41,020 bases of DNA from Pseudofrankia saprophytica (GCF_000235425.2 NZ_KI912266.1:292564-333583); one strand, 5' to 3'. Shown: positions 1 to 8,991, counted from the stretch's first letter. The notes: generated by a model from the sequence alone, not told the origin. Made by a program: numbers and translations.

Positions 1-1293
1 GCGGCCGGCTCCGTCGACGCCCAGGCGTCGACGGCCGGAGCCACCGCCGCAGCCGCGGTGTCGACCGAGGAAGGCCCGACCCGCGTCCTACGGGACGCCT
101 CCGAGGTCCACGGCGGCGCGGAGAGCGCGGAGAGCGAGGCGAGCGCGACGGCCCTCCTGGCGACACCTGTTCCCGAGACGGACACCTCCGGCTCGCCCGC
201 CCCCGCCGAGGCCGACGCGCCGGCGGATCTGACCGTCCTGAGCGGTGGGCCGGTCACCAGCCCGCCGGCCGCCCCCTCGGCGAGCCCGGCAGCGCCGGCG
301 TTCGCCCCGGCGCCCACGGCGACGACCGGCGCGACGAGCGACGAGCGGCCCGTAGAGACGGCGGCCGTCGACGCGGGCACGGTCGCCATGGCTGACGCGG
401 GCACAGGAACGGGCACGGTCGCCATGGCCGGCTCGGCCCCGGGCACGACGGTCATCGACCGCGCTTCCACGTCGGCCCCGGTCCTGGAACCCCCCGGGGC
501 CGACGAGCCCGCCACGGACCGCCCAGCGGGCGGCGGTGGCACCAGCCAGCGCAGCGGCGCGGGGTGGCCGGACCGGCCGGCGCCGCGCCCGCCGGCGCGG
601 CCGAGCTCGGCGCAGCAGACCGCGCGGTCGCACGCGGAACGCCGAGTCATGATCATCCTGGTGGTGCTCATCGTGGTGCTCGCGCTGGCGCTGCTGGTGG
701 TACGGCTCTCGTCCTCGGACGGGGACAAGCCGGACGCCCAGTCGACGGCCCCGGTCACCGCGGCCGTCGCGAACGGCGCGACCCCTGGCGATGCGGCCGC
801 GGCGGCGCTGGCGACCGACTCGACGCCGATGGTCGCGCCGCCGGGCTGGGTCTCCTATGTGGACCCGAGCGGCTGGTCACTCGCCTACCCGGCGTTGTGG
901 CAGCGCCAGGTGGGCACCGGTGGCCCAGGAATGGTCGACTTCGTCGATCCCGGCACTGGTACGTTCTTGCGGGTCGGTAGTCTCGCGTCGGCGCCCCGGT
1001 CTGTGCTCGACGACTGGCTGAAGAACTTCGAGACGGCCTTTAGCGGTGATGCTCAGCGCTACCCGGGCTTCCAGCAGGTGCGTCTCGCGCCGGCGGATGG
1101 TGGCGAGGGCACGTCCGAGGCAGACCTGGAGTTCACGTATCGCACGGACGGGGGGAAGGTCCATGTGCTCGACCGAGGCGCCAGCCGAGGCGGCCATGGA
1201 TACCTGCTCTACTGGCAGACCGGGGAAGAGCGATGGACCGTCGACCAGCCGCTGAGGCAGCAGATGTTCGCCTCGTTCCGGCCGGCGTCTTGA
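1..1293 (+). CDS. Membrane-anchored protein, 5' end outside window; possible C-terminal part of a Ser/Thr kinase
   Basis: The reading frame is open from base 1, so the GTG at 58 is probably internal and the gene begins upstream. From that GTG there are 411 residues. About 195 Ala/Pro/Thr-rich, low-complexity residues come first, then one hydrophobic segment (about 197-217, flanked by Arg), then a Thr/Ala linker and a compact C-terminal domain (about 262-411) starting with PPGWVSY. The domain would lie outside the membrane. Receptor-type actinobacterial kinases often have this linker-TM-sensor layout, and a complete kinase gene follows 190 bases downstream, so this may be the tail of another kinase. 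That is inference: no catalytic motif lies inside the window. The linker has a small internal repeat (GTVAMA twice). Confidence 0.75.
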   Translation, partial: AAGSVDAQASTAGATAAAAVSTEEGPTRVLRDASEVHGGAESAESEASATALLATPVPETDTSGSPAPAEADAPADLTVLSGGPVTSPPAAPSASPAAPAFAPAPTATTGATSDERPVETAAVDAGTVAMADAGTGTGTVAMAGSAPGTTVIDRASTSAPVLEPPGADEPATDRPAGGGGTSQRSGAGWPDRPAPRPPARPSSAQQTARSHAERRVMIILVVLIVVLALALLVVRLSSSDGDKPDAQSTAPVTAAVANGATPGDAAAAALATDSTPMVAPPGWVSYVDPSGWSLAYPALWQRQVGTGGPGMVDFVDPGTGTFLRVGSLASAPRSVLDDWLKNFETAFSGDAQRYPGFQQVRLAPADGGEGTSEADLEFTYRTDGGKVHVLDRGASRGGHGYLLYWQTGEERWTVDQPLRQQMFASFRPAS

Positions 1294-1482
1294 CGGGCCC
1301 GCGCGCCCCGCTGGCCAATCACCATCCGGCCTCGCGGCAGGCCATAGTGCCTGCCCCGGCTGGCGGTTCCCCGAGGCCGCGCTTCGCGCTGGCCGACGAA
1401 GGCGGCTCCCGCCGCCCCGAGAATCCCCCGTCCTGGGAGGGCTCCGTGCGCGTCTATCACCCAGTCTGTCAGACTTGACAGG

Positions 1483-3057
1483 ATGGCCAGATCGGCGAGC
1501 GTGCCGCCGGAGACCTCCCGGAGCGGCACACCTAGCATCGTCGCCGGACGTTACCGCCTTGACGCACCGATCGGTCGTGGCGGCGCCGGCGTCGTGTGGC
1601 GTGGTGAGGACGAGGTCCTCCAACGTCATGTCGCGGTCAAGGAGATCCTTGTTCCCCTGGCCGGAGCGCAGAACGAACGGGACGCGATCCGCGCCCGCGT
1701 GCTGCGTGAGGCGCGCGCGCTCGCGCGCCTGAACCACCCCTCCATCGTCGCGGTCCATGACGTCGCGGAGGAGGCGGAGCGTCACTGGATCATCATGGAG
1801 CTGGTCGACGCGGAGAGCCTCGGCGACGTCATCCGCAACCACGGCCCGCTCCCGCCTGGCCAGGTCGCGGCGATCGGTCTCGCGCTCATCGAGGCCCTCG
1901 GCGCCGCACACCAGAAGGGCGTCCTGCATCGGGACGTCAAGCCGGGCAACGTGCTGCTCGGGCGCGACGGCCGGGTCCGGCTGACCGACTTCGGCATCGC
2001 CGCGACCGAGGGCGACATGACGCTCACCGGCACCGGCGCGCTGGTCGGCTCGCCGGCCTACATCGCCCCGGAGCGGATCCGCGGGTCGTCGGGAACCCCG
2101 TCGAGCGACCTGTGGGGCCTCGGCGCGACCCTGTACTCGGCCGTGGAGGGCTCACCGCCGTACGAGGGCCCGGAGACCTACGCCGTGCTGTCAGCGGTCG
2201 TCGAGGGCCGCCGCCGGCCCTTCCGCAACGCGGGACCGCTGCGCCCCCTGCTCGCCGACCTGCTCGACAAGGCCGCCGAGGAGCGCCCCAACGCCGACGA
2301 GATCCGCCAGCGGCTGGTCCCGATCGCGCGCAACAGCGAGCCGGTCCCCGCCTTCGTGGTCAACGGCCCGGCCATCGCCGGGGCCGAGGGCGGTGGCGAC
2401 GCCGGGCTGGAGGACGTCAGCGGCACGGACGACGACGGGACCCAGCGCGCCGGGGCGGGACGGCCGGTGGGCTCCCCACTGGCCGCGGCCCATCTGCGCG
2501 CGCTCGAGGAGGAGATCTCCAGCACCAACTCGGACGAGCTCTCCGGCCTCGAGGCGGTCTCGGCGGAGGAGCCGTTCCACCGGGCGCGCAACCAGGGCGG
2601 CCGGCGTCGCTCCGGCGACAACAGACGTTCACTGGTGATCGCCGCGATCGCCGCCGCGGTCGTCGTCGGCGCCGCGATCGCGGTCAGCCTGCTGCTCACC
2701 AATCGAAGCCAGCCGTCCGACGTCGCGCCCATCACGGTGAACAACACGGAGACGTTGGCGCCCACGACGGCGCCGGCCTTCTCGCCGCCGCCCGCCGGGG
2801 ATCCGACGGTGAGCGGGCCGCCCGTCACGCCAACCCGCCGCGGCGCGGTGCCGCGCACCACCGCGCCGCCGACGCCGACCGCGACGCCGACGGCCAGCGC
2901 GCCGGCGACTCCGCCGACCAGCGCGCCGGTCACCACCCCGGCGTCCACCAGCAAGTCACCGACCGGCAAACCATCGGGCGGCGGCCCGACCGCGACACCG
3001 ACGGTACCGACGTCGGCGGCGTGCGAGGCGCTGCCGCCGCTCTGCCCCCCGGGGTAG
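1483..3057 (+). CDS. Transmembrane serine/threonine protein kinase (PknB-like)
   Basis: A 524-residue Hanks-type kinase that phosphorylates Ser/Thr on proteins. The N-terminal kinase domain (about 24-285) has the glycine loop GRGGAGVV, the ATP lysine K53 (AVKE), the catalytic HRDVKPGN (H149-N156), DFG at 169-171 and an APE motif near 195. A charged linker follows, then one membrane segment (about 383-406) and an extracellular Thr/Pro-rich tail of about 115 residues with no PASTA repeat or recognisable sensor domain. The tail has two late cysteines (CEALPPLC) that could form a disulphide. The ATG at 1483 is used because the kinase fold starts about 22 residues later. The ribosome-binding site is weak. 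It lies 190 bases after the preceding gene and could be co-transcribed. Confidence 0.95.
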   Translation: MARSASVPPETSRSGTPSIVAGRYRLDAPIGRGGAGVVWRGEDEVLQRHVAVKEILVPLAGAQNERDAIRARVLREARALARLNHPSIVAVHDVAEEAERHWIIMELVDAESLGDVIRNHGPLPPGQVAAIGLALIEALGAAHQKGVLHRDVKPGNVLLGRDGRVRLTDFGIAATEGDMTLTGTGALVGSPAYIAPERIRGSSGTPSSDLWGLGATLYSAVEGSPPYEGPETYAVLSAVVEGRRRPFRNAGPLRPLLADLLDKAAEERPNADEIRQRLVPIARNSEPVPAFVVNGPAIAGAEGGGDAGLEDVSGTDDDGTQRAGAGRPVGSPLAAAHLRALEEEISSTNSDELSGLEAVSAEEPFHRARNQGGRRRSGDNRRSLVIAAIAAAVVVGAAIAVSLLLTNRSQPSDVAPITVNNTETLAPTTAPAFSPPPAGDPTVSGPPVTPTRRGAVPRTTAPPTPTATPTASAPATPPTSAPVTTPASTSKSPTGKPSGGGPTATPTVPTSAACEALPPLCPPG

Positions 3058-3434
3058 GCGGCGGGTACGGGGCACGCGCAGACAAGAGGCGAGGCGGTGG
3101 CAGCGGGCCAGCCGTCGGGTCGGCGGCGGGAGCCGTCGACGGCGTCCGCTCCGTGGGCCCGTCATGTGGGCCAGTCGCATGGTCCGTCACGTGGACAAGC
3201 CGTATAGGTCCGTCGCGTGGAACGAACGCGGATTGCCCACGGACGGCGGTTCGCTGACAGGCCTCCGCCGAATGGCCGCGTCACGATCGCGGAGCCCGGC
3301 GTCACGCGGCGACGCTGGGCGGGGGTGACAGTGGGCAGGGACGACGGTAGGCGGGACAGCGCCGGGCTTCAGGACTTGCCAGCTTCAGGGCTTTCGCGGC
3401 GATCTTCCGGTGGACGCGCTGGGGCCGTGCCAGG
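3058..3434. other. Intergenic stretch without a recognised gene
   Basis: 377 bases between the convergent kinase gene and the small minus-strand gene. Short related segments containing CGTCAYGTGG or CGTCGCGTGG recur near 3160-3225, including a CACGTG palindrome. Open frames here show no family resemblance or ribosome-binding site. No strong terminator hairpin was seen. Confidence 0.5.
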
Positions 3435-3803
3435 TCAGCTGGCGCGGGGCATCAGGTCCTGGGCTCGCAGCACCCGGAGCAGGTCCTCGGGCTCGATGAT
3501 CAGACGGCCGGTCGGCGGGTGGGTCGGGTCGGCCTCGTCGTACTGGAGGTCGACCGGCAGGCTGTAGAAGTCGGTGAGGTGGCGGCACAGCTCCCACAGA
3601 CGCCGCTCGGCGGCCTTCTGGTCCCGCCAGCGACGTTCCGCCTCGGCATCCGTCTCGGGGCTGCCCTCACGCTCGAGCCGATGCGCCCGGCACAGGCCCT
3701 CGGGGTCACCGCGCAGCGCTCGCTTGCCGCACCGGTGCGCGACATAACCACGGCCACCGCCCATGACGGTCGCCGTGCAGCGGTTGTCCTCTTCCCACAC
3801 CAT
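3435..3803 (-). CDS. Small hypothetical protein with Cys/His cluster
   Basis: 122 residues from an ATG at 3803. The N-terminal half has three Cys and two His (C at about 9, 25 and 38; HRCGKR and CRAHRLER), a spacing that could bind a metal or simply be structural. The C-terminal half is charged and amphipathic (about 50-85), then ends with a conserved-looking LIIEPEDLLRVLRAQDL segment. No signal peptide or membrane segment. I do not recognise the family and assign no function. The steady codon bias (G/C third positions) and the sensible protein composition support a real gene. Confidence 0.7.
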   Translation of the reverse strand: MVWEEDNRCTATVMGGGRGYVAHRCGKRALRGDPEGLCRAHRLEREGSPETDAEAERRWRDQKAAERRLWELCRHLTDFYSLPVDLQYDEADPTHPPTGRLIIEPEDLLRVLRAQDLMPRAS

Positions 3804-4678
3804 GCCGTCCTGCCGCCTTCCTGTCCGCGAGCCAGAAGAAGCCGTGGAACCAGGCTAGGGGCTCTCGGCCAGATGTCCATGGCCGCCCCCACTAAGTTCA
3901 CAATGCCGATACATAGGCATCCGGATGTCACGCGACCGCCCGCGGACGATCGCCGGACGTGGGATTCCGGCCGGACGGACACGCGCGGGCGAGCACGCTC
4001 GGCACCAATTCAAGGACCAACGAGTGACAACCCGCAGACCAATCGCGGACAACTCGGTGGGGCCGACGGCCGTCAACGATTGGCGTTGACTGAAAAAATG
4101 TGACACATACCACGGAAAGGCCGGGCCGGCTCGTTCTCACCGGCCCGGCGGCCGACATCGCGCGGCGCGCGGCGACGCCAGGCCGCCACGGGCTGACGCG
4201 CGGCGCCAGCCCACCCGCGCTCACCTGCCACGGTTCCGCCCGTCGCGCAGCCGTTCCCACGACCCGCCGGTCGACGCGCGACGCGTACCGGCGCGGTGGG
4301 AGCGGGTTCCAGGGCCAGCCCGCGCCGACACCGACGGAGAGGTTCGCTTCCTCCGCCAGCGTCGTTCCCCAGGTGTTCCGAGCTGTTCGCGCCGACGCTC
4401 CCCGGACGATGGGCCCTCGCCCCAGAGCCAGAACCCGTCGCACGACGCCCGCCCAATATCTTTTTCAGGAATCGACACCGGCGCCCGCGTGGCGCATACA
4501 TCCTTCTAGGAAGATGACGCGCTGGTCATCTCGGCCTCGGTATACGACCCAGGCCCACGCCACGCGCCGGCGCCGGCGTCCGTCAGTGGCCGGGCCGATA
4601 GCCCGCGAGAATCATCCAGGACCGGGCCGCGCGGCGGCGCACAGCCATCGAAACGGCACTTGTCGAGACCGGGGCAGG
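3804..4678. other. Long intergenic region, no convincing gene
   Basis: About 875 bases with somewhat more A/T than the surroundings. Frames on both strands translate to Arg/Pro-rich text with no domain. Small structures: an ATGCC/GGCAT inverted repeat at 3903-3920 upstream of the minus-strand gene, a TTGACT followed by a short A-run near 4085-4100, a T5 run near 4460, and an AGATGAC/GTCATCT hairpin at 4512-4531. None is enough to call a specific element. Confidence 0.5.
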
Positions 4679-5179
4679 TCAAAGGAAACGATGCATGATG
4701 TGCATATCGACCTCGCCGTGGACGGCGTGCCGAAAACCGCGGGGAACGGTGCCGACGATGATGAAGCCGAGCGAGCGCCACAGCTGTAGCGAGGCGATGT
4801 TGGTGGTCACCACTGCGTTGAACTGCATCGCCCGGTAACCGAGCGCGCGGGCCGCGTCCAGGCAGTGCACACCGAGCTGGCGCCCGACGCCCAGGCCGCG
4901 CGCCTCGGCCGCGACCATGAAGCTCGCGTTCGCGACGTGGTCGCCGAGCTTGCTCTGGTTCGGCGTGAGTTGGTAGGTGCCGACGAACCGGCCATCCGGG
5001 GTGACGGCTACCCAGGTGTAGGCCGGCGGCGCGGCGAACCACATCGCCTGGCCCGCCTCGCTCGACGTCTGCGGGTCATAGGGATAGGTCTCGCCCGCGG
5101 CGACCACCGTGTGCCACAACGGCCATATCCCCGGCCAGTCGTCGTCCTCAGCCGGTCGGATCAGCACGTCCATGCCCAT
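4679..5179 (-). CDS. GNAT-family N-acetyltransferase
   Basis: A 166-residue GCN5-related acetyltransferase expected to move acetyl from acetyl-CoA to an amine; the substrate cannot be told. The fold starts at VLIRPAEDDDW, the acetyl-CoA pyrophosphate-binding loop is ARGLGVGRQL in the middle, and the late NIASLQLWRSLGF is the usual GNAT motif B. A GTG at 5203 would add eight residues; ATG 5179 (or 5173) is preferred because a GAGGCGGGA sequence lies upstream and homologous proteins begin just before the IRPA strand. It lies about 50 bases downstream of the RecQ-phosphoribosyltransferase gene on the same strand, so the two are probably co-transcribed. Whether they work together is unknown. Confidence 0.9.
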   Translation of the reverse strand: MGMDVLIRPAEDDDWPGIWPLWHTVVAAGETYPYDPQTSSEAGQAMWFAAPPAYTWVAVTPDGRFVGTYQLTPNQSKLGDHVANASFMVAAEARGLGVGRQLGVHCLDAARALGYRAMQFNAVVTTNIASLQLWRSLGFIIVGTVPRGFRHAVHGEVDMHIMHRFL

Positions 5180-5230
5180 CGGCCGATTGTCCCGCCTCGC
5201 CACCTGTGGCGCGGTTCGGCGGGGCCTACG

Positions 5231-7855
5231 TCACCCGGTCTCCAGCGCGAGGGCGAACGGGAGCACGGCGGGGGCGCCGGCCTCCCGGAGCAGGCGGGCA
5301 GCCACCGTCATCGTCCAGCCGGTGACGATGAGGTCGTCGACCAGGAGAACCGGGCCGCCGGCCCGGCCGAGGCCGGCGGCGACGGCCGGCGGGACCGCGA
5401 ACGCGCCCACCAGGCCGGCGAGCCGGTGCGCGCTGTTGTGGACGGTGCCGGCCGGTGGCGAGTCGGCGATCCGGTCGAGGGCCCCGAGCAGCGGCAGCCG
5501 GCCGACGGCGGCGATCCGGCCGGCGAGGCTCGCGGCGAGCTGGGGCCGGGACCGTGACGGCATCGCGACCACGGCGGCGGGGCGGCGCGACCAGTCCCAG
5601 GCCTTGAGCGTGGTGACGACCGCATCCACCAGGTCGTCGGGCACCGGCCCGTCCGCGCTGCCCGGGGTGAACATCGGGCGCAGCCGGTTGCCCCAGCCGA
5701 TGTCGTTGAGCCGGGCCAGCGCCCGGCCCGGCTCGGCGGCGACGCCGGCCGGGATCCGCCCCGACAGGCTCACCCCCAGCGTCTTCATCCCGGTCGGCCA
5801 CATCTTGCGCGGCTCGACGACGACGCCGGGGCGGCGCAGCTCGGCGCGCGCCAGCTCCCGCGCCGCCTGGGACACCGCGGTGTCCCAGGACTGACCGGTG
5901 CACCGGTCGCAGCGCCCGCACGCCGCGGCGTACGGGTCGTCGAGCTGGCGGCGCAGGAACTCCATCCGGCAGCCGGTGGTGGCGATGTAGTCGAGCATCG
6001 CCCGCTGTTCGGCGGCCCTGGCCACGGAAAGACGTGCATAGCGCTCCGCCTCGTAGTGCCACGGCTGCCCGGTCGCCGTCCAGCCGCCCTTCACCCGGCG
6101 GACCGCGCCGTCGACGTCGAGAACCTTCAGCATCGACTCGAGCCGGCCCGACCCGATGTTCACCGCGGCCAGGAGCGCCTGCGTGGACATCGTCCTGCCC
6201 GCCTGGCCGAGGGTGGCGAGCACGTCGCGCACGACCGCCTCCGGCGGGAAGGAGGTGTCGGCGAAGTACTTCCAGATGTCGCGGTCCTCGGCGGCCGGCA
6301 GGAGCACGACCTCCGCCTTCTCGACGGCGCGGCCGGCCCGGCCGATCTGCTGGTAATAACTGATCGGCGAGCTCGGCGCGCCGACGTGGACGACGAAACC
6401 GAGATCGGGCTTGTCGAACCCCATCCCGAGCGCCGAGGTCGCGACCAGCGCCTTCACCCGATTGGCGAGGAGGTCCTCCTCCGCCGCGATGCGCTCGGCC
6501 GCCTCGGTGCCACCGTGATAGACGGCGACGGCAAAGCCCCGCGCGCGCAGGAAGACGGTCAGCTCCTCGGCGGCCGGCTTGGTGAGCGTGTAGACGATCC
6601 CGGAGCCGGGCAGCCGGTCGAGGTGCTCGGCGAGCCAGCCGAACCGGGCCTCGGCCGACGGCAGCTCGACGACGGCCAGCCGCAGGCTCTCCCGGTCCAG
6701 CGAGCCCCGCAGCACCAGCGTCTCGGCCTCCCCCGCCCGATCGCCCCCGCCGTCGGCGGCGGCCCCGCCTCGCCCCGCGGTGCCGCCGAGCTGCTCGGCG
6801 ACGTCGTCGACGACCCTGCTGTTCGCCGTCGCGGTCGTCGCGAGGACCGGCACGCCGGCGCCGAGGCCCGCGATGAGCGTGCGCAGCCGGCGGTAGTCGG
6901 GACGGAAGTCGTGGCCCCAGTCGGAGATGCAGTGCGCCTCGTCGATCACGAGCAGGCCGGTGGTGGCGGCGAGCTCGGGCAGGTAGTCCTCCCGGAACGA
7001 CGGGTTGTTGAGCCGCTCGGGCCCGACGAGCAGGACATCGAGCTCGCCGGCGCGCAGCGCCGCGTACACCTCGTCCCACTCGGTCACGTTGCCGGAGTGG
7101 ATCTCACCGGCTCGGATGCCCAGCCGCGCCGCGGCCTGGGCCTGGTTGCGGATCAGCGCGAGCAGCGGCGAGACGATGACGGTGGGCCCAACCCGGCCGG
7201 AGGCGGCACGCGGCTGTCCCGGCATGCTTCCCGTGGCCCCCTTGGGGGCGTGGTCGCGCGCGGCCGCGGCCCACGCCGGCCGCCGGGCCGCGCCGAGCTC
7301 GCCGGCGGCCCAGCCCGCTGCCAGATCGTCCGGCACCGGCGGAACGGAGCTCTCGTCGTAGTCGGCCGGCCCGGCCTCGTCGTACGCGCTGTCGTAACCG
7401 CCGTCCCCGTAGAAGTCGTCCGGGTCCGCCGGCTCGTCCGGCCAGGGCTCGTCGGGCACCGGCTCGGCGGGCGTGGCGGTCGGCGCGGAGCCGTGGGAGG
7501 CGGCGGCGCCCCGTTCCCGCAGCAGCGCGGTCGCGAGGAAGTACACGGCGGACTTGCCCCATCCGGTGCGCTGAACCAGCAGCACCCGCTGGCGCCCGTT
7601 CACCAGCGCGTCGATCGCCTGCCACTGGTCCGCGCGCAGCCGGGCGTGCGGGCCGGCGAGCTGCCGCAGCAGTTCCTCGGCCCGCTCCCGCCCGCCCGAG
7701 GAACGGACCTCCCCGACCGCCCGCGCCGACCGAGCAGGAACCCCGGCCGCCTCAGGACCGACCGACAACATCTCCGCGGCCGGGGCGGCGTCCGTACTCA
7801 CCGCTGTGCCCGGCTCCGTGCCCGCCGCGGCATCCGCCTGTGCTGGCATCGTCAT
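5231..7855 (-). CDS. RecQ-family DNA helicase fused to a phosphoribosyltransferase domain
   Basis: 874 residues from the ATG at 7855, which follows GGGCGAGGTG. Helicase motifs in order: QRTGWGKS Walker A (95-102), motif Ia VIVSPLLALIRNQ (about 226-238), DEAH with the RecQ loop CISDWGHDFRPDYR (305-322), TTATA (340-344), motif V ATSALGMGFDKPD, and QIGRAGR (503-509). A RecQ zinc site follows (C629, C646, C649, C652). The C-terminal 110 residues carry a PRPP-binding loop VLLVDDLIVTGWTM (836-849), the mark of type I phosphoribosyltransferases. Helicase-PRTase proteins of this kind are known in actinobacteria, with unclear function (repair or nucleotide-linked stress have been suggested). Odd here: about 100 Asp/Gly/Ala-rich residues (about 121-224) are inserted between motifs I and Ia. 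The phase stays open far upstream of 7855, but that part reads as shadow of the opposite-strand lysE-like gene. Confidence 0.93.
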   Translation of the reverse strand: MTMPAQADAAAGTEPGTAVSTDAAPAAEMLSVGPEAAGVPARSARAVGEVRSSGGRERAEELLRQLAGPHARLRADQWQAIDALVNGRQRVLLVQRTGWGKSAVYFLATALLRERGAAASHGSAPTATPAEPVPDEPWPDEPADPDDFYGDGGYDSAYDEAGPADYDESSVPPVPDDLAAGWAAGELGAARRPAWAAAARDHAPKGATGSMPGQPRAASGRVGPTVIVSPLLALIRNQAQAAARLGIRAGEIHSGNVTEWDEVYAALRAGELDVLLVGPERLNNPSFREDYLPELAATTGLLVIDEAHCISDWGHDFRPDYRRLRTLIAGLGAGVPVLATTATANSRVVDDVAEQLGGTAGRGGAAADGGGDRAGEAETLVLRGSLDRESLRLAVVELPSAEARFGWLAEHLDRLPGSGIVYTLTKPAAEELTVFLRARGFAVAVYHGGTEAAERIAAEEDLLANRVKALVATSALGMGFDKPDLGFVVHVGAPSSPISYYQQIGRAGRAVEKAEVVLLPAAEDRDIWKYFADTSFPPEAVVRDVLATLGQAGRTMSTQALLAAVNIGSGRLESMLKVLDVDGAVRRVKGGWTATGQPWHYEAERYARLSVARAAEQRAMLDYIATTGCRMEFLRRQLDDPYAAACGRCDRCTGQSWDTAVSQAARELARAELRRPGVVVEPRKMWPTGMKTLGVSLSGRIPAGVAAEPGRALARLNDIGWGNRLRPMFTPGSADGPVPDDLVDAVVTTLKAWDWSRRPAAVVAMPSRSRPQLAASLAGRIAAVGRLPLLGALDRIADSPPAGTVHNSAHRLAGLVGAFAVPPAVAAGLGRAGGPVLLVDDLIVTGWTMTVAARLLREAGAPAVLPFALALETG

Positions 7856-8017
7856 CACCTCGCCCGTCCCGGCCCTGTCTATCGCATGCGTGCGACAGCT
7901 CACCGCCGGCCGCCCGCGGGTCCTGTGCGTACAGGGGTTGACCGGGCGGCCGCCAGCCCGGCGGGCCGGCGGAAATCGCTTCGACACCGCTGGGAACGGC
8001 GGCCAGGGTATGACGGC

Positions 8018-8641
8018 ATGCACGCATTGCTTGTCGGGCTGGCGCTGGGGCTGCTGGTCGCGGCGCAGATCGGGCCGATGTCGTTGTTCCTGATCCGGTC
8101 CACGTTGCGCAGCGGTTTCACGACCGGGCTGGCCATCGGCGCGGGAATCGCCACGATGGACCTGCTCTACGCCGCCGCGGGCGCGGCCGGGGCCGCTCCC
8201 GTGCTGACCATCACCAGCCTGCGGACCGTGCTGGGGCTGTGCGGGGCGGGTGTGCTCGCCGTGCTCGGGCTGCGCACGGTGTGGAGCGCGCTGCGGGTCC
8301 GCGCCGGCGGCGAGACGGAGCTGGAGGTCGCCGCGCCGCGGCGGGCGTTCGTGACCGCGTTGGGCGCCACCGCGTCGAACCCGCTGACGATCGCGTCGTG
8401 GGCGGCGCTGTTCGCGGGAGCGTCGGTGGCCGGGGCCACGGCCACGACGAGCGGGGCGATCGCCCTGGTGGTGGGCATCGGCCTCGGCAGCCTGACCTCG
8501 GTGAGCCTGCTGGCCGGGGTGACCGCACTGACCCGCCGGCGGCTGTCGCCGCGGGCGGTGCGCGGGATCGACGTCCTGGCAGGTCTGGGCATGCTCGGCT
8601 ATGCCGGCCTGCTCACCGCCCGGACAGCCGCCCACGACTGA
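8018..8641 (+). CDS. LysE/RhtB-family amino-acid exporter
   Basis: A 207-residue very hydrophobic protein with five or six membrane segments. The N-terminus (LLVGLALGLLVAAQIGPMS) has the glutamine/proline-containing first helix typical of LysE/RhtB efflux proteins, and the middle SNPLTIASWAALF is the second family landmark. It should export amino acids or related small metabolites across the cytoplasmic membrane; the substrate cannot be predicted. The ATG at 8018 fits the family N-terminus. It is divergent from the RecQ-PRTase gene (162 bases apart) and its last 29 bases overlap the 3' end of the opposite-strand SCO4848-type gene. Confidence 0.9.
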   Translation: MHALLVGLALGLLVAAQIGPMSLFLIRSTLRSGFTTGLAIGAGIATMDLLYAAAGAAGAAPVLTITSLRTVLGLCGAGVLAVLGLRTVWSALRVRAGGETELEVAAPRRAFVTALGATASNPLTIASWAALFAGASVAGATATTSGAIALVVGIGLGSLTSVSLLAGVTALTRRRLSPRAVRGIDVLAGLGMLGYAGLLTARTAAHD

Positions 8642-8936
8642 CGTCGAGGGCGGCCGCGTCGAGCGCGGCCGCGTCGACGGCGGCTGTGTCGACGGCGGCT
8701 GTGTCGACGGCGGCGCGGGTGGAGCCGCGCAGACCGCGGACGCCGAGCCAGCCGACGGCGGTCCCGACGGCGAGGGACACGATCGTCAGAACGAGATGGA
8801 CCAGAAAGAAACCGGTTGGGCCGTCGTGCCAGGAACGGTCGTCCTTCCAGATGTTGCGCAGGAAGGTCGGCCAGATCACCCACGACCACACACCCACCGC
8901 GACCAGGAACCAGGACGCACGCTTCGACAGAGTCAC
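8613..8936 (-). CDS. SCO4848-family small membrane protein
   Basis: 107 residues from a GTG at 8936. Two membrane helices (about 8-26 and 42-65) enclose WSWVIWPTFLRNIWKDDRS, the signature I associate with the SCO4848 family of actinobacterial membrane proteins of unknown role. Family members end soon after the second helix; here about 38 extra residues follow, made of a five-residue repeat (AAVDT, AAVDA, AALDA). That tail is encoded by a 15-bp tandem repeat and overlaps the end of the lysE-like gene, so it looks like a recent extension and not a functional domain. Confidence 0.88.
   Translation of the reverse strand: MTLSKRASWFLVAVGVWSWVIWPTFLRNIWKDDRSWHDGPTGFFLVHLVLTIVSLAVGTAVGWLGVRGLRGSTRAAVDTAAVDTAAVDAAALDAAALDVSRGRLSGR
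8641..8715. repeat. 15-bp tandem repeat, five copies
   Basis: Units start at 8641, 8656, 8671, 8686 and 8701, with consensus GYGTCGACGGCGGCT; the central copies differ at one or two positions. It begins at the last base of the lysE-like gene and codes for the repetitive C-terminal tail of the SCO4848-type protein. The period is a multiple of three, so copy-number change keeps the frame. Confidence 0.9.
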
Positions 8937-8991
8937 GCCTCCACCTTCGCAGCCGCCAGGCCGGGCCGGCGGGGCGGCCAGCCGTCATCGC

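Noticed and set aside
1475-1480. TTGACA just before the first kinase ATG as a -35 box
   Set aside because: Only three bases from the start codon, so a promoter there could not produce a full transcript.
4100-4789. 229-residue plus-strand ORF
   Set aside because: Arg/Thr/Pro-rich with no recognisable fold; its end is antisense to the GNAT gene. Starts near a TTGACT, but that alone is not enough.
6056-8017. Long plus-strand open frame antisense to RecQ-PRTase
   Set aside because: High-GC shadow: Arg/Gly/Val-rich, no domain until the LysE start at 8018.
7856-8635. Upstream extension of the RecQ-PRTase frame by 260 residues
   Set aside because: It runs antisense through the lysE-like gene and translates to Arg/Gln/Pro-rich text; the ATG at 7855 has a ribosome-binding sequence and starts before the helicase fold.
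8641-8715. CRISPR-like array
   Set aside because: Units are contiguous with no spacers and are coding.
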